64,000 bases of DNA from Blastopirellula retiformator (GCF_007859755.1 NZ_SJPF01000003.1:682001-746000), one strand, 5' to 3'. Shown: positions 41,405 to 52,298, counted from the first letter of the stretch. Notes: generated by a model not told the origin, from the letters alone. Numbers and translations: made by a program.

Positions 41405-43174
41405 CTATTTGACGCGGCGGAGCAGCAGCAGGCGAATTTCAGGGCCGCCGGCCGCGCCAATCTTGGCCGCAGACAGGCTCAACTCGCCGGTTCCCTGCGG
41501 CAACTCGATCACCCCTAATGACAGCGGAACGAAGTCTTTTACGGGGGATTCGCTGCCGCGCGACGCGTGATCGCGCTCGGGGCCATAGCTGGGCGGATCA
41601 TTGGCGGCGGTGATCTTGCCGCGGGTCGTCGCATCGCCGCAGCGGAGCTGAAGCGTCGTACCGACTACTTCTTGGGGGGCCGCGTAGTAGACGATCGGCT
41701 TGTATTTGCCGGCCTGACCGATCTCGACGTCCCAGGTTATTTTATCGTCCGCAGTCTTCCAACCGGTGAAATAGGAGCAATTGGGAGCCCGGGCGCTGCG
41801 CTGAATATTGCCATGCGGTTTGCCGTCGCGGGCCGGCAACTGCGTGTTGGCGGCATAGCCGACGGTGAAAGGGCGGTCTTCCGCTTCCATTTGCTCCCGA
41901 ATCTCGGCCCGAAATTGATCGGCGGCTCGCTTCATCGCGGCGACCTGTTGCGGGTGCTGCGCAGCGACGTCTTTCCGCTGTCCAACGTCACCCCCGATAT
42001 CGTAGAGATGACCGCCAGCGTCTAGGCGAAACCGCTGCGAACGGACGCTGACGTTCCGCCACTTGTGGATCGGGATCGAGAAGAGATAACGATTGGCCCA
42101 ACTGGGCGTATCTCGGCTTCCCAACAGCAGCGGCGCCAGGCTGCGGCCGTCAAGCGGCTTTTTCGGCTCGAACTTGACGCCGGCCAGTTCGGCCAGGGTC
42201 GGACCAAGATCAATGGCGCCGGCGACTGTTTCGATCTGCAGGCCGGCGGCGATCTTGCCGGGCCAGCGAATGAACAAGGGAGAGCGAACGCCTCCTTCGT
42301 CGGTCGAGCCTTTGCGTCCCTTCATGTCGCCGTTCCAACGCCAGCTATTGGGACCATTGTCGCTAAAGTAGACGACGATGGTGTCGTCGCTCAGCTGCAA
42401 CTCGTCCAGTTTCTGCAGCACGCGGCCGACGTTCCAGTCGATGTTTTCGACCATCGCCAAGGCGGCGCGGGTCATGTCGAGGTCTTCTTTCCTCGGATCG
42501 CGATTGCGCATCTCTGGTTCGACGCCGTCAAACTTGGCGTAAAACTTGTCCGGCGCCTGCATCGGTGAGTGAGGCGTGTTGTAGGGGAGATAACAGAGGA
42601 ACGGCTCGTCCTGGTTTTTTTCGATGAACTTGATCGCCCGGTTGGTGAGGTCGTCGATGATGAAGCCCTCGCCGCGGATCAACTCGTTGTTCTCTTCCAA
42701 CAGCGGATCGAAGTAATTGCCCCAGTGACCCGAGCAGAACCCGACGAACTGTTCAAACCCGCGGGCGTTGGGGTGATAGGGGAACTGCATGCCGTTGTGC
42801 CATTTGCCGAACGCCGCAGTCGCATAGCCGGCGTCTTTGAACGAGGTGGCGAACGTTTGCTCGTCGGCGTTCAGGCGTTCTCGCCCGGTCGACACGCCGC
42901 GTACGCCGCCGCGAGCGTGGAAGCGGCCGGTCAGAAACTCGGCCCGCGTCGGAGCGCACAAAGCACAGACATAGAAGTAATCAAACGACGCCCCTTGCTT
43001 GGCGATCTGATCGATGTTGGGGGTCGCCAGGTTCTGGTTGCCATGCAGACTGAGATCGCCCCAGCCTTGGTCGTCGGCCAGAAAGATCACCACGTTGGGC
43101 CGGCGATCGGCGCGGCTGACGCATTGAGAAACGAGAACCAGCAGCAGCGCAGTGAAAATCAGGCGGGCGTTCAT
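41405..43174 (-). CDS. Secreted arylsulfatase-type sulfatase (formylglycine-dependent)
   Basis: Hydrolyses sulfate esters, probably of polysaccharides, outside the cytoplasm. 589 residues: signal peptide MNARLIFTALLLVLVSQCVSRA (about 1-22), metal ligands Asp34-Asp35 (FLADDQGWGD), and the cysteine-type sulfatase motif CAPTR (73-77), whose Cys73 would be converted to formylglycine. FGKWHNG and YFSDNGPNSWRWNGDMKGRKGSTDEGG complete the active site. A C-terminal beta-sandwich-like region (about 480-589) follows. The open frame continues upstream into a degraded gene, but MNARL is the natural start. Substrate cannot be told. Confidence 0.9.
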   Translation of the reverse strand: MNARLIFTALLLVLVSQCVSRADRRPNVVIFLADDQGWGDLSLHGNQNLATPNIDQIAKQGASFDYFYVCALCAPTRAEFLTGRFHARGGVRGVSTGRERLNADEQTFATSFKDAGYATAAFGKWHNGMQFPYHPNARGFEQFVGFCSGHWGNYFDPLLEENNELIRGEGFIIDDLTNRAIKFIEKNQDEPFLCYLPYNTPHSPMQAPDKFYAKFDGVEPEMRNRDPRKEDLDMTRAALAMVENIDWNVGRVLQKLDELQLSDDTIVVYFSDNGPNSWRWNGDMKGRKGSTDEGGVRSPLFIRWPGKIAAGLQIETVAGAIDLGPTLAELAGVKFEPKKPLDGRSLAPLLLGSRDTPSWANRYLFSIPIHKWRNVSVRSQRFRLDAGGHLYDIGGDVGQRKDVAAQHPQQVAAMKRAADQFRAEIREQMEAEDRPFTVGYAANTQLPARDGKPHGNIQRSARAPNCSYFTGWKTADDKITWDVEIGQAGKYKPIVYYAAPQEVVGTTLQLRCGDATTRGKITAANDPPSYGPERDHASRGSESPVKDFVPLSLGVIELPQGTGELSLSAAKIGAAGGPEIRLLLLRRVK

Positions 43175-43268
43175 GGGGCGTGCATTGTGGGTTGCGGGGC
43201 AGGATCGATCTAGTCTACCCAAAACTGGGGCGAAATGCACGTTTTGCCCCGCCCTGCCCCGTTTCGGT

Positions 43269-44186
43269 TTATTGGGCGTACGGGGCGAGCGTCTGCCGGT
43301 CTTTAATCGGATGAACCACCTGGCGATCGGCCGGGTCAGGCTCCGGCAGCGGCACGCCATCGGCCTCGATGTAAGCGGTTCGCACAACCGGCACGGCGCG
43401 GCTGGCGGCGGGAACCAATTGATAGTCGGTTCCTTGGGTTTGCAGGAGCCAGGGTCGCCATGATCGTATTGGAAGTCGCGAATCACGTAGTCCATGATCG
43501 AGCCCATCGTGGTCAACGGATCTTCGCCTTCGGGAACGACTTGTGCCGCCAGTTCGCGGAACTGATCGTTGACGACCACCGCCTGCGATTCGCCTTGGCG
43601 ATACTTGTCGAACGACGCCGGCCATGACGTGACGTCAGTCAGTTGCTGCGGCTGCAGTTTCCAATCGAGTTGCCAGACCTTGGCCTGAAACTGATGGCGG
43701 ATGATTTGCGCTCCGTGCGGATCGGCGAACTCGAAGTAGGCGAACTTGTTTCCGTATTTCGGCTCGACATGAATCGTTGGCCTGCACTTCCTGCGGAAAG
43801 GTCGACCAGGCGCTCTCGCCGACTTCTTGTCCGGCGCTGGATTGCGGAACTGGGACCCAGACATGCATCTTGTGCGTGTGGTATGGAGGCGTCACGACGA
43901 TTGAAAAATCGACGTCATATTGAACCGGCGCCGTGCGATGCGCTTGATCGTCTTGCGCCGGATCGAGCGCCTGAGCGCTAACAGTCCGTTGATTTTCTCG
44001 ACGGACTGCGTGATCGCATGGATGCGATCCCAAAATAGCGACATAAGTCGTTATTTTGCGAGCCGCGAAGAGCTACGCTCTGAGCCTGGCGAGGTTGAAA
44101 AATGCCACGAGGGCATTTTTCAACAGGCAGCTAAGCGTGGTGACGATCAGGAACAGCAGCGAAAGGATCAGCGAAATGCGCCGCAT
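43269..44186 (-). pseudogene. Secreted transglutaminase-like protein, interrupted by a MITE-like element and frameshifted
   Basis: Starts at ATG 44186 with a signal peptide MRRISLILSLLFLIVTTLS, then is cut by element copy C (43978-44134), which adds a stop codon. Removing the element and one CTAA copy restores the frame, reading on as AQALDPAQDDQAHRTAP and VQYDVDFSIVVTPPYHTHKM. Two further frameshifts follow, one near 43780-43785 (before TIHVEPKYGNKFAYFEF) and one near 43450-43465. The part after the second ends GTDYQLVPAASRAVPVVRTA and further to LAPYAQ. The catalytic Cys-His-Asp core of transglutaminase-like domains is not visible and seems deleted. Family assignment is tentative; that it is a broken secreted protein is clearer. 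Confidence 0.7.
43978..44134 (+). mobile_element. 149-bp MITE-like element, copy C, inside the transglutaminase-like gene
   Basis: Inverted relative to copies A and B. Unit 43982-44130, flanked by CTAA at 43978-43981 and 44131-44134 (TTAG on the other strand). More diverged from A and B than they are from each other. It interrupts the coding frame of the surrounding gene just after its signal peptide. Confidence 0.88.
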
Positions 44187-44483
44187 AGGGATCAATCTCA
44201 GAGAGGAAGAAACGAAACAACGCTCAAACGAACATTGTGATGTTCGCGGAGGCCCGGTTCAAACTGGGTAGATTGAGGCCGGACATTCGATTCTGGAGGT
44301 AATACGCATCCCGCAGAAATTTCGCCGGAGGAAAAATTTTCTCAAAACTGGCCTTGCGGCGGATGTCCAATTCTCGGTATTTACCTGCCGCGAACTTTTG
44401 GGCGCCAAAATCTGGCGGTCGAGTTTGCTAGCGACCATGCAAGACTGTCCTGCAATTTTCCTGCGATTGTGCGCAGGGTGAGC

Positions 44484-44512
44484 TTGACGTGGTTTGAGTA
44501 AATCCGTATTTA
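44484..44512 (+). promoter_or_regulatory. Predicted promoter of the secretin gene
   Basis: TTGACG (44484-44489), a 17-base spacer and TATTTA (44507-44512), leaving a leader of about 215 bases. The stretch 44187-44483 before it shows no gene and no clear motif. Confidence 0.5.
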
Positions 44513-44734
44513 ACCCACCGCAACCAAAGACCCGCACGGAATTTTCCGTCGGTCGTCGAGATGCGTAGCGGCTTGACGAAGGTGGGAATTGGTCCGACTG
44601 GTCCAGCGCCATGATGGCAATGGGCGAGTCGCAGTTGGGGGGCGTGAGACAAACCTATGAGAAATGGAATTCCTCAGATGATTTGGCGGGCGGCTGTACG
44701 CCCCAATCATTTCAATCAGACAAGGAGAGTCGCG

Positions 44735-47700
44735 TTGAATTCCGCCGTGAAATCGTTGACGTACTGTCTGGTCGCGACCGCACTGATGTGGTCGACCGTC
44801 CAGGCGCAAGATTTCGGCAATATGGCCGACTTGCAAAAACAGCAAGACATGCTTCGCGATGCTCGTCAGGCGATGCGACGCGGCGATCTGGAGCAGGCCG
44901 AGACGCTGATCAACAGCGCTTCGCAGTTCCAAGCGCCGAACGATCCTCTGTATGACAAATTTCGCGATACGCCCGAAAAGGCGAAAGCCGCGCTCGAGCA
45001 GATGCGGGTCGCCAAACTGCCGGGGCAAAACGAACTGACCGCCGCCATGCGAGGCAATCCGCAGCTAGAAGCGGAAACCTTGATCGGGCAGGCTCGCACC
45101 GCTTTGGCGAATGGGCAATCGCTCGCCGCGGTCGAACTGTTCCACAAGGCCGCCAAGCTGAACGTCAAGTTGCCGCAAGGCGCCTACGACGTTGAGCGGC
45201 TTCGCGAAGACCTGATCACGGCCGGCATTCAGCCGAGCATGCTGATGCCGCAAGCCGGCCCGCAGCGTACGCCGCCGGTCGCTTCGCCTGCAACGGCCAA
45301 TAATCCTTACGCCCAGCAGTTGGCTCCGACCGCCTTCCAAGGTTCAGGCACCGACGCCGCCAAACGCTTGATGCTGGACGCTCGCCGCGAACTGGCTCGC
45401 AGCAACATGGCGGTCGCTCATCGTCTGGTCGAACAAGCTCGCAACACCGGAGTCATCTTTCCCTCGGGGCAAGACTCACCGGAGAAAATCGACGACCTGA
45501 TTCGTCGCACCCAAGCCATTTATCGGAATCCTCCGGGACCGGAATCGGGCAAGATGTTCGCCGCCGTCATGCTGGAACAAGCGGCCGGTTTGATCGCCTA
45601 CGATCAACTGAGCGACGCCGAACGGCTGATTCGCCAGGCCGAACAACTCGGCGGCGACTACAGCCAGGCCCGCTTCACGCCGGATCAGCTGAAGGGTGAA
45701 ATCGCCCGCCGCTCGCAAGGTTTGGGCGCCGCTCCGACTCGCAACCTGCCGCCGGCCAATGTGCCTGCGGGGGCTTCGGCTCACGATCAACAGCAGGCCG
45801 TTCTGGCTCAGGCCAAGGCCGCGATGGACGGGGGCAACATGGCCGCCGCCGAAATGTACTTTGAACAAGCCAAGACGATTCGCGTCAATCCTCGCGAATA
45901 CGTCGCCGGCGACTTGCGTCCCGAAATCATGATGCTGGAACTCGACCGCGCTCGCGGCGGAGTTCGTCAGGCTTCGGGCGAACAGACGGCCGGCTTCGCT
46001 GGTTCGCAGAGCATCTATCAGCCTGAATTCGACGATTCGCGAAACGTTCCGGCCGGCGCCAACATGCCGATCGGTGGAGCCAACGCTCAGTGGAACGCCG
46101 GCGGCGATAGCCCGGGCTTCCGTCTGCTGGCCGATGGCGAACAAGCGTTGCGAATGGGCGACAAGGTTCGGGCTCGCCAGATGTTTGAAGCGGCCTGGAA
46201 TCACCAGCTCGCTTTGGATCCGCAAAGCCGTCAGCGTCTGCAAGACTACCTGCGTTACAGCACGCAGCCGGTCGGCGCCGAGATCCAACAGACCAGCAGC
46301 GCCCCGTCGCCGCTGGACGCCGTCGACGCCGAACAACAAGTTCTGCAGCGTCAACTCTTCGCCGAGGTGACTCGCGAACAGTCGGCCGCTGACCGGATGC
46401 GTGAATCGGATCCGAAGGGCGCCTTGGAGCTGCTCGAAAAGCTGCGGGTTCGCGTCGCTGAATCGGCCCTGGACGCCAAGGTCAAAGACCAGTTGCTCGC
46501 TCGCGTGGATCGCAGCACCGACGGTCTGAAGAACTTCATCGAAATCAACCGGGCTCAGATCGAGCTGGACGAGCAAAACCGTGCGATTGACGAGTCGATC
46601 GCGCAAAGCCGCCAGCACCACATCGAAGTGGAAGGTCGCCTGGTCAAGATTACCGATCAGTTCAACGAACTGATGGATCAGCTTCGCTGGGAAGAAGCGG
46701 AAGTGCTGGCTCGCCAGGCCCGCGAAATCGCCCCGAACGAGCCGATCGTCCAGAACATGCTCTGGAAAGCGACCACCGCTCGCCGCATGTACATGAACAT
46801 GCTGGTGAAAGATCAGAAGGAAGCGGGCGTCTGGCAGGCTTTGACCAACGCCGACATCGCCGCCATCCCGTATGACGACAACAATCCGATCACCTTCTCC
46901 GATCCGCAGCAGTGGAAGGATCTGACCGAATCGCGCAAGAAGTATGACGCTCGCGCCATGCAGATGAGCGAAGACGAAAAGCGGATCCGAGCGGCCTTGA
47001 AGCTGCCGGTCGATTTGAAGTTCAACAAGCAGCCGCTGCAAACGGTCGTCGACACGCTGGCCAGCGTCGTCGGGATCAACATCATCATCGATGAAGCGGG
47101 CTTGCGTAGCGAAGGGGTCACCCCGAGCCACGAAATCACCATCAACATGAACACGCCGGTTCGCCTGGAAAGCGCCTTGTTGCACATCCTGCAGCCGCTG
47201 CGTCTGGCCTATGTGATCGAAGGGGAAGCCCTGAAGATCACCGGCGAGTCGTTCCGCAGCCGCAAGATGATCCAACAGACCTATCAGGTGGCCGACCTGG
47301 TCATCCCGATTCCGAACTTCATGCCCAGCTACAACCTTGGTTTGGCGGGCGCCTTGAAATCGGCTTACGAAACGATCGGTTACGGCGGCGTCCAATCGCT
47401 ACCGGCCCCCAACGGTCTGTCGACCTTCGCCGGCGGCGGTCCCGCTCCGGGCGGTTCTGTCCTGGGGCAAAACTTGCCGCCGGGGATTATCCCGGGCATG
47501 GGCGGAAGCGGCCAGGTGCAGTCGGGCGTGCCGAACGGCGGAAACTTCGGTTTCCCGTCGATGGGCGGACCGGGCGGCATGGGTGGCGGCGTTCAGCCTG
47601 ACTTTGACTCGCTCATCCAGCTGATCACCACGACCATCGAACCGGAATCGTGGGAAGAGTTGGGTGGTCCGGGCGCCGTGCAGCCGTTCCAAACCAACCT

Positions 47701-48757
47701 GAGCCTGGTCGTTAGCCAGACGCAGGAAGTCCACGACAAGATCGCGGACCTGCTGGAGCAGCTGCGTCGTCTGCAAGATTTGCAGGTGACGATCGAAGTT
47801 CGCTTCATCACCCTCAATGACAACTTCTTTGAACGTATCGGTATCGACTTCGATCTCGACATCAAAGACAACACGCAAGGCATCGGCACCAACCGCGGTA
47901 GCGACGGTAGCCCGTCGATCACCATCGGTTTGGACCAAGAAGGTAACCCGACCTCGGACCTCGACCTGTCGTTCTCGCAGAACAGCTTCGGCAATACGGT
48001 GCCCGCCATTGGCGGTCTCGGGGCCGCGGCCGGTTCGATCGGCGGTAGCTTCGGCTTCGCCATGCTCAGCGACATCGAAGCGTTCTTCGTCATGCAGGCC
48101 GCCCAGAGCGACTTGCGGTCGAACGTGATGCAGGCTCCGAAGGTGACCTTGTTCAATGGTCAGACCGCCTTCGTGACGGACTCGACGCAGCGACCGTTCG
48201 TCACCAGCGTGACGCCGGTGGTCGGCGACTTCGCGGCGGCTCAGCAGCCGGTCATCGTGGTTCTGAACGAAGGAACCTCACTGACGGTGCAAGCGGTCGT
48301 CTCGGCCGATCGTCGCTTCGTTCGCTTGACGTTGATTCCGATGTTCAGCCAGATCGGCGATGTCGCAGAGTTCACCTTCGAGGGAACCACGACTTCGCGT
48401 ACCGATTCGAGCGTGGTCGACCCGGATGCGGCCGACGGCGGCAGCACCACCGACGCAGAAGAAGCGCAGTCGACCGGTACCACGGTTCAGCAGCCGGAAT
48501 TCTCGATCATCACCGTGACCACGACGGTCAGCGTGCCGGACGGCGGTACGGTGTTGCTCGGCGGCATCAAGCGTCTCAGCGAAGAACGCCGCGAAGCGGG
48601 CGTGCCGGTTGTGAGCAAACTGCCTTACATCAACCGTTTGTTCCGCAACGTTGGTATCGGCCGCTCGACGCAAAGCCTCATGATGATGGTGACTCCGCGA
48701 ATCATCATTCAAGAGGAAGAAGAAGAAAAACTCGGCTTGGGCGACATTGGCAACTAG
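44735..48757 (+). CDS. Secretin-family outer membrane protein with long TPR-like N-terminal region
   Basis: 1340 residues. TTG start at 44735 chosen because AAGGAG (44722-44727) lies 7 bases before it and the signal peptide SLTYCLVATALMWSTVQAQ then begins properly; an ATG at 44657 is also in frame. The mature protein has ~700 residues of Ala/Gln/Glu-rich helical repeats (AEMYFEQAKTIR-, AERLIRQAEQL-type, TPR-like), a small N0/STN-like domain (DLKFNKQPLQTVVDTLASVVGINIIIDE, about 767-795), a Gly/Pro-rich stretch, and a C-terminal secretin core (LTVQAVVSADRRFVRLTLIP, SVPDGGTVLLGGI, LPYINRLFRNVGIG, MMMVTPRIIIQ). It should form a multimeric outer-membrane gate for a type II or type IV pilus-like machine; no partner genes are adjacent, so the system is unknown. 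Confidence 0.85.
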   Translation: MNSAVKSLTYCLVATALMWSTVQAQDFGNMADLQKQQDMLRDARQAMRRGDLEQAETLINSASQFQAPNDPLYDKFRDTPEKAKAALEQMRVAKLPGQNELTAAMRGNPQLEAETLIGQARTALANGQSLAAVELFHKAAKLNVKLPQGAYDVERLREDLITAGIQPSMLMPQAGPQRTPPVASPATANNPYAQQLAPTAFQGSGTDAAKRLMLDARRELARSNMAVAHRLVEQARNTGVIFPSGQDSPEKIDDLIRRTQAIYRNPPGPESGKMFAAVMLEQAAGLIAYDQLSDAERLIRQAEQLGGDYSQARFTPDQLKGEIARRSQGLGAAPTRNLPPANVPAGASAHDQQQAVLAQAKAAMDGGNMAAAEMYFEQAKTIRVNPREYVAGDLRPEIMMLELDRARGGVRQASGEQTAGFAGSQSIYQPEFDDSRNVPAGANMPIGGANAQWNAGGDSPGFRLLADGEQALRMGDKVRARQMFEAAWNHQLALDPQSRQRLQDYLRYSTQPVGAEIQQTSSAPSPLDAVDAEQQVLQRQLFAEVTREQSAADRMRESDPKGALELLEKLRVRVAESALDAKVKDQLLARVDRSTDGLKNFIEINRAQIELDEQNRAIDESIAQSRQHHIEVEGRLVKITDQFNELMDQLRWEEAEVLARQAREIAPNEPIVQNMLWKATTARRMYMNMLVKDQKEAGVWQALTNADIAAIPYDDNNPITFSDPQQWKDLTESRKKYDARAMQMSEDEKRIRAALKLPVDLKFNKQPLQTVVDTLASVVGINIIIDEAGLRSEGVTPSHEITINMNTPVRLESALLHILQPLRLAYVIEGEALKITGESFRSRKMIQQTYQVADLVIPIPNFMPSYNLGLAGALKSAYETIGYGGVQSLPAPNGLSTFAGGGPAPGGSVLGQNLPPGIIPGMGGSGQVQSGVPNGGNFGFPSMGGPGGMGGGVQPDFDSLIQLITTTIEPESWEELGGPGAVQPFQTNLSLVVSQTQEVHDKIADLLEQLRRLQDLQVTIEVRFITLNDNFFERIGIDFDLDIKDNTQGIGTNRGSDGSPSITIGLDQEGNPTSDLDLSFSQNSFGNTVPAIGGLGAAAGSIGGSFGFAMLSDIEAFFVMQAAQSDLRSNVMQAPKVTLFNGQTAFVTDSTQRPFVTSVTPVVGDFAAAQQPVIVVLNEGTSLTVQAVVSADRRFVRLTLIPMFSQIGDVAEFTFEGTTTSRTDSSVVDPDAADGGSTTDAEEAQSTGTTVQQPEFSIITVTTTVSVPDGGTVLLGGIKRLSEERREAGVPVVSKLPYINRLFRNVGIGRSTQSLMMMVTPRIIIQEEEEEKLGLGDIGN

Positions 48758-48790
48758 CCGAACTCGATTTACTAAGCAGCGTGACCTCCG

Positions 48791-48838
48791 GCCGCCGTTA
48801 GTCGCACTCTTGTAGTGCGACTGCGGCGGCGTCTTTTT
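48791..48838 (+). terminator. Intrinsic terminator after the secretin gene
   Basis: A 16-18-bp stem (48791-48808 with 48814-48830, one bulge) with a 5-base loop and a TCTTTTT tail lies 34 bases after the stop. Confidence 0.85.
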
Positions 48839-48900
48839 GCGCCCACCTAAATTGACGTATACTGAGCGAAAGGCAGTTTACCTCGAATAAGGGCGGAAAC

Positions 48901-49320
48901 ATGGCGAAACTGGTACTGGTGTTGGCGGCGATTTGCGGTTTGACCGGCGTCGCAGCCGGGGCGATGGGGGATCACGCACTCAAGTCGCACCTCAAAGAGA
49001 TGGGGGTCGCCGACATTCAACCCTCGGTCGAACGCCTGGAGATCGGCGTCCGCTACCAGATGTTTCACGCCACGGCGCTGATTGGCGTCGGCGTTCTCTT
49101 GCTTGCTAGCGATCGCGGACGAATCGCCGCTTCGATCGCCGCCCTCTGCTTTGTGATCGGCGTCGTCCTCTTCTCCGGCGGCCTCTACTTCATGGCGTTC
49201 ACGCAGAACGATTCGCTGGTGATGCTGGTCCCGATCGGCGGCACGACTTACATGATCGGCTGGGGGGCGTTGTTGATTGCAGGACTGCAAGCTCGGCCCC
49301 ACGGGATGGATGAAGAATAA
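48901..49320 (+). CDS. DUF423 (YgdD-type) small membrane protein
   Basis: 139 residues, four hydrophobic segments. Family text at the N-terminus (AAICGLTGVAAGAMGDHALKSHL) and VRYQMFHATALIGVGVLLL, then LFSGGLYFMAF and PIGGTTYMIGWGALLI. GGCGG upstream is a weak ribosome site. Conserved but without established function. A palindromic repeat follows 30 bases downstream. Confidence 0.88.
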   Translation: MAKLVLVLAAICGLTGVAAGAMGDHALKSHLKEMGVADIQPSVERLEIGVRYQMFHATALIGVGVLLLASDRGRIAASIAALCFVIGVVLFSGGLYFMAFTQNDSLVMLVPIGGTTYMIGWGALLIAGLQARPHGMDEE

Positions 49321-49350
49321 GAGAAATGCTGTGGGGCGATTGCTCTTAAC

Positions 49351-49425
49351 GGGTGCCACTGCTGGCTTGTCCAGCAGTGCGGTACAGGTACCAGGTTTCC
49401 ACAGCAGGACAAACCAGCAATCACG
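49351..49425. repeat. CTGCTGG palindrome family, copy c
   Basis: Full-length copy: the first hairpin GCCACTGCTGG/CCAGCAGTG is well kept, the second is degraded (ACAGCAGGACAAACCAGC). Between DUF423 and the next membrane protein. Confidence 0.75.
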
Positions 49426-49461
49426 CCGTTATTCACTTTTTTCCAACAGCGAGTCAGCCCC

Positions 49462-49923
49462 ATGCTGAACGGAAAAACAATCTTCTGGATCATCATCGGC
49501 GTCTTCGCCGGGTTCCTGGTTGGCTCGCTGGTGAACCTGCTGGTCGTGATGGCGTCGCTGGTGTTTTACATTCCGCCAGAAGGAATGGACTGGGGCGACG
49601 AAGCGGCGGTCGCCGAATTTATCGGCGGTTTGCCACTCGGCGCATTCCTGTTCGCCCTGGCGGCGCATGCCGGACACAACTTTATTGGCGGTTGGGTGGC
49701 GGCTTCGATCGCCCGGCCGTTTCGCTATACCGCGGCGCTGCTGGTTGGCGCCGCAACCATGGTCTGCGGGATCATGAACCTGGGAGAGATCCCGCACCCC
49801 GCTTGGTTCGGCTATGTCGATCTGTTGCTGTATCTACCGATGGCGGCACTGGGCGCCCGACTGGTGAAGCCGCCGCTGATGTCCGAAGAGATTCCGCCAA
49901 CGCAGGAAGATTCAGCGGAGTAG
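49462..49923 (+). CDS. Membrane protein, function unknown
   Basis: 153 residues with about four membrane segments: IFWIIIGVFAGFLVGSLVNLLVVMASLVF (two closely packed or one long, 7-35), LPLGAFLFALAAHAGHNFIGGWVAASIA (about 57-84), YTAALLVGAATMVCGIMNL and the WFGYVDLLLYLPMAALGARLV end. Acidic C-terminal tail. The AHAGHNFIGGW motif may be a useful family mark, but I do not recognise the family. Confidence 0.7.
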   Translation: MLNGKTIFWIIIGVFAGFLVGSLVNLLVVMASLVFYIPPEGMDWGDEAAVAEFIGGLPLGAFLFALAAHAGHNFIGGWVAASIARPFRYTAALLVGAATMVCGIMNLGEIPHPAWFGYVDLLLYLPMAALGARLVKPPLMSEEIPPTQEDSAE

Positions 49924-49960
49924 GCGGTTCTGACGGGCGCCACTGCGAAGAAACCTGTGC

Positions 49961-50001
49961 CATGCTCTTACTACGTCTTCGGCGGAAGAGCATGTCTTCA
50001 A
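49961..50001. repeat. 41-bp dispersed hairpin repeat, copy 1
   Basis: CATGCTCTTACTACGTCTTC and on to GAAGAGCATGTCTTCAA. The reverse complement of a close copy lies at 57439-57479. The inner CATGCTCTT / AAGAGCATG arms can pair. Both copies are followed by a (G)CATGGCGCCA motif. Confidence 0.7.
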
Positions 50002-50027
50002 TGCATGGCGCCAGGCACACGGCGGCC

Positions 50028-50789
50028 TTACTTCTTCGCAGACGAAAACTGGGCTCGAACCCATTCTTCCAGGTCGATCTTGAACCGTCCCTTGGCGATC
50101 TCTTTGTCGAGCGCCTTGTTCGCTTTCTCGACCAGCTTCGGCTCGTAGTTCTCGACCTTTTCGGCCACTTCGTCTTTCAGTTCGTGCCCTAGCTTTTCGA
50201 TCAGCTGGCCGTTCGCCTTGCCGACGCGCTGCAGTTCAAAATGAAGCAGCGTCAGGTCGGCGGCGGTGACTTGCGGCTCTAGCTCTCCGCTGACCAACAG
50301 GCCAAGCGTATTCCAGCGGACCTTGGTCTCGGCGTCGAGCTTCATCTGAATCGTAGCGTCGGCGACCCCCGAGACGCCCATCAGGCGAACTCCGCGGTTC
50401 CACTCTTGCAGTTCCGCCTCGGCGGTCGCTTGGATGGTGACGTTCAGCCGGGTTTTGATCTTATCTCCCAGAACCTCGATCGACTCGACCGACACTTGGA
50501 CATCGTTGCGCGGATCGACGACTTTTACGTGATAGCGTTTCCAGGTCCCATGATTGACCGGTTTCTTATCGCGCTCGATCTTGAAGTTCTTAAAGCTGCC
50601 GCGGAACTTCACCCCTTGGGTAAACGCCTTCTGCCCGCCCCATTTCCGCTCGTCGCTGTAGGTGGAGGGGATGTTCTCGAGCGTGATCCACCGGACGACG
50701 CCAGACAGAAACGCGTTTGGCTCGGCGCAGGCGGGGCTGACCGCTAGCATTAGCGTCACGATGGCGGTCAGGCTGCGCACTGCATGCAT
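50028..50789 (-). CDS. Exported protein of unknown function
   Basis: 253 residues with a signal peptide (SLTAIVTLMLAVSPACAEP, cleavage near residue 22). The mature part has a beta-rich middle (RYHVKVVDPRNDVQVSVESIEVL, TRLNVTIQATAEAELQEWNRGVRL) and a charged helical C-terminus (ELKDEVAEKVENYEPKLVEKANKALDKEIAKGRF). No family recognised. The ATG used here directly follows the T run of the fumC terminator, leaving no room for a ribosome site; GTG at 50780 is a possible alternative start. Confidence 0.7.
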   Translation of the reverse strand: MHAVRSLTAIVTLMLAVSPACAEPNAFLSGVVRWITLENIPSTYSDERKWGGQKAFTQGVKFRGSFKNFKIERDKKPVNHGTWKRYHVKVVDPRNDVQVSVESIEVLGDKIKTRLNVTIQATAEAELQEWNRGVRLMGVSGVADATIQMKLDAETKVRWNTLGLLVSGELEPQVTAADLTLLHFELQRVGKANGQLIEKLGHELKDEVAEKVENYEPKLVEKANKALDKEIAKGRFKIDLEEWVRAQFSSAKK

Positions 50790-50846
50790 AAAAAAACGTC
50801 CCGAAACGGCGAGTAGTTCTACTCATTACCGTATGTCGGGACGTTT
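50788..50846 (-). terminator. Intrinsic terminator of fumC, abutting the next start codon
   Basis: On the - strand AAACGTCCCGA (50846-50836) pairs with TCGGGACGTTT (50804-50794), with a small inner GAGTA/TACTC hairpin, and is followed by seven T ending one base before the ATG of the downstream gene. 28 bases after the fumC stop. Confidence 0.85.
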
Positions 50847-50873
50847 GGTTCGGCAAATGAAGGGGCGTAACGA

Positions 50874-52298
<1,425 letters not shown>

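Noticed and set aside
43175-43864. The sulfatase reading frame extended to 43864 as one large fusion protein
   Set aside because: The added N-terminal part is a fragment of the degraded transglutaminase-like gene in a chance common frame; a good signal peptide begins at 43174.
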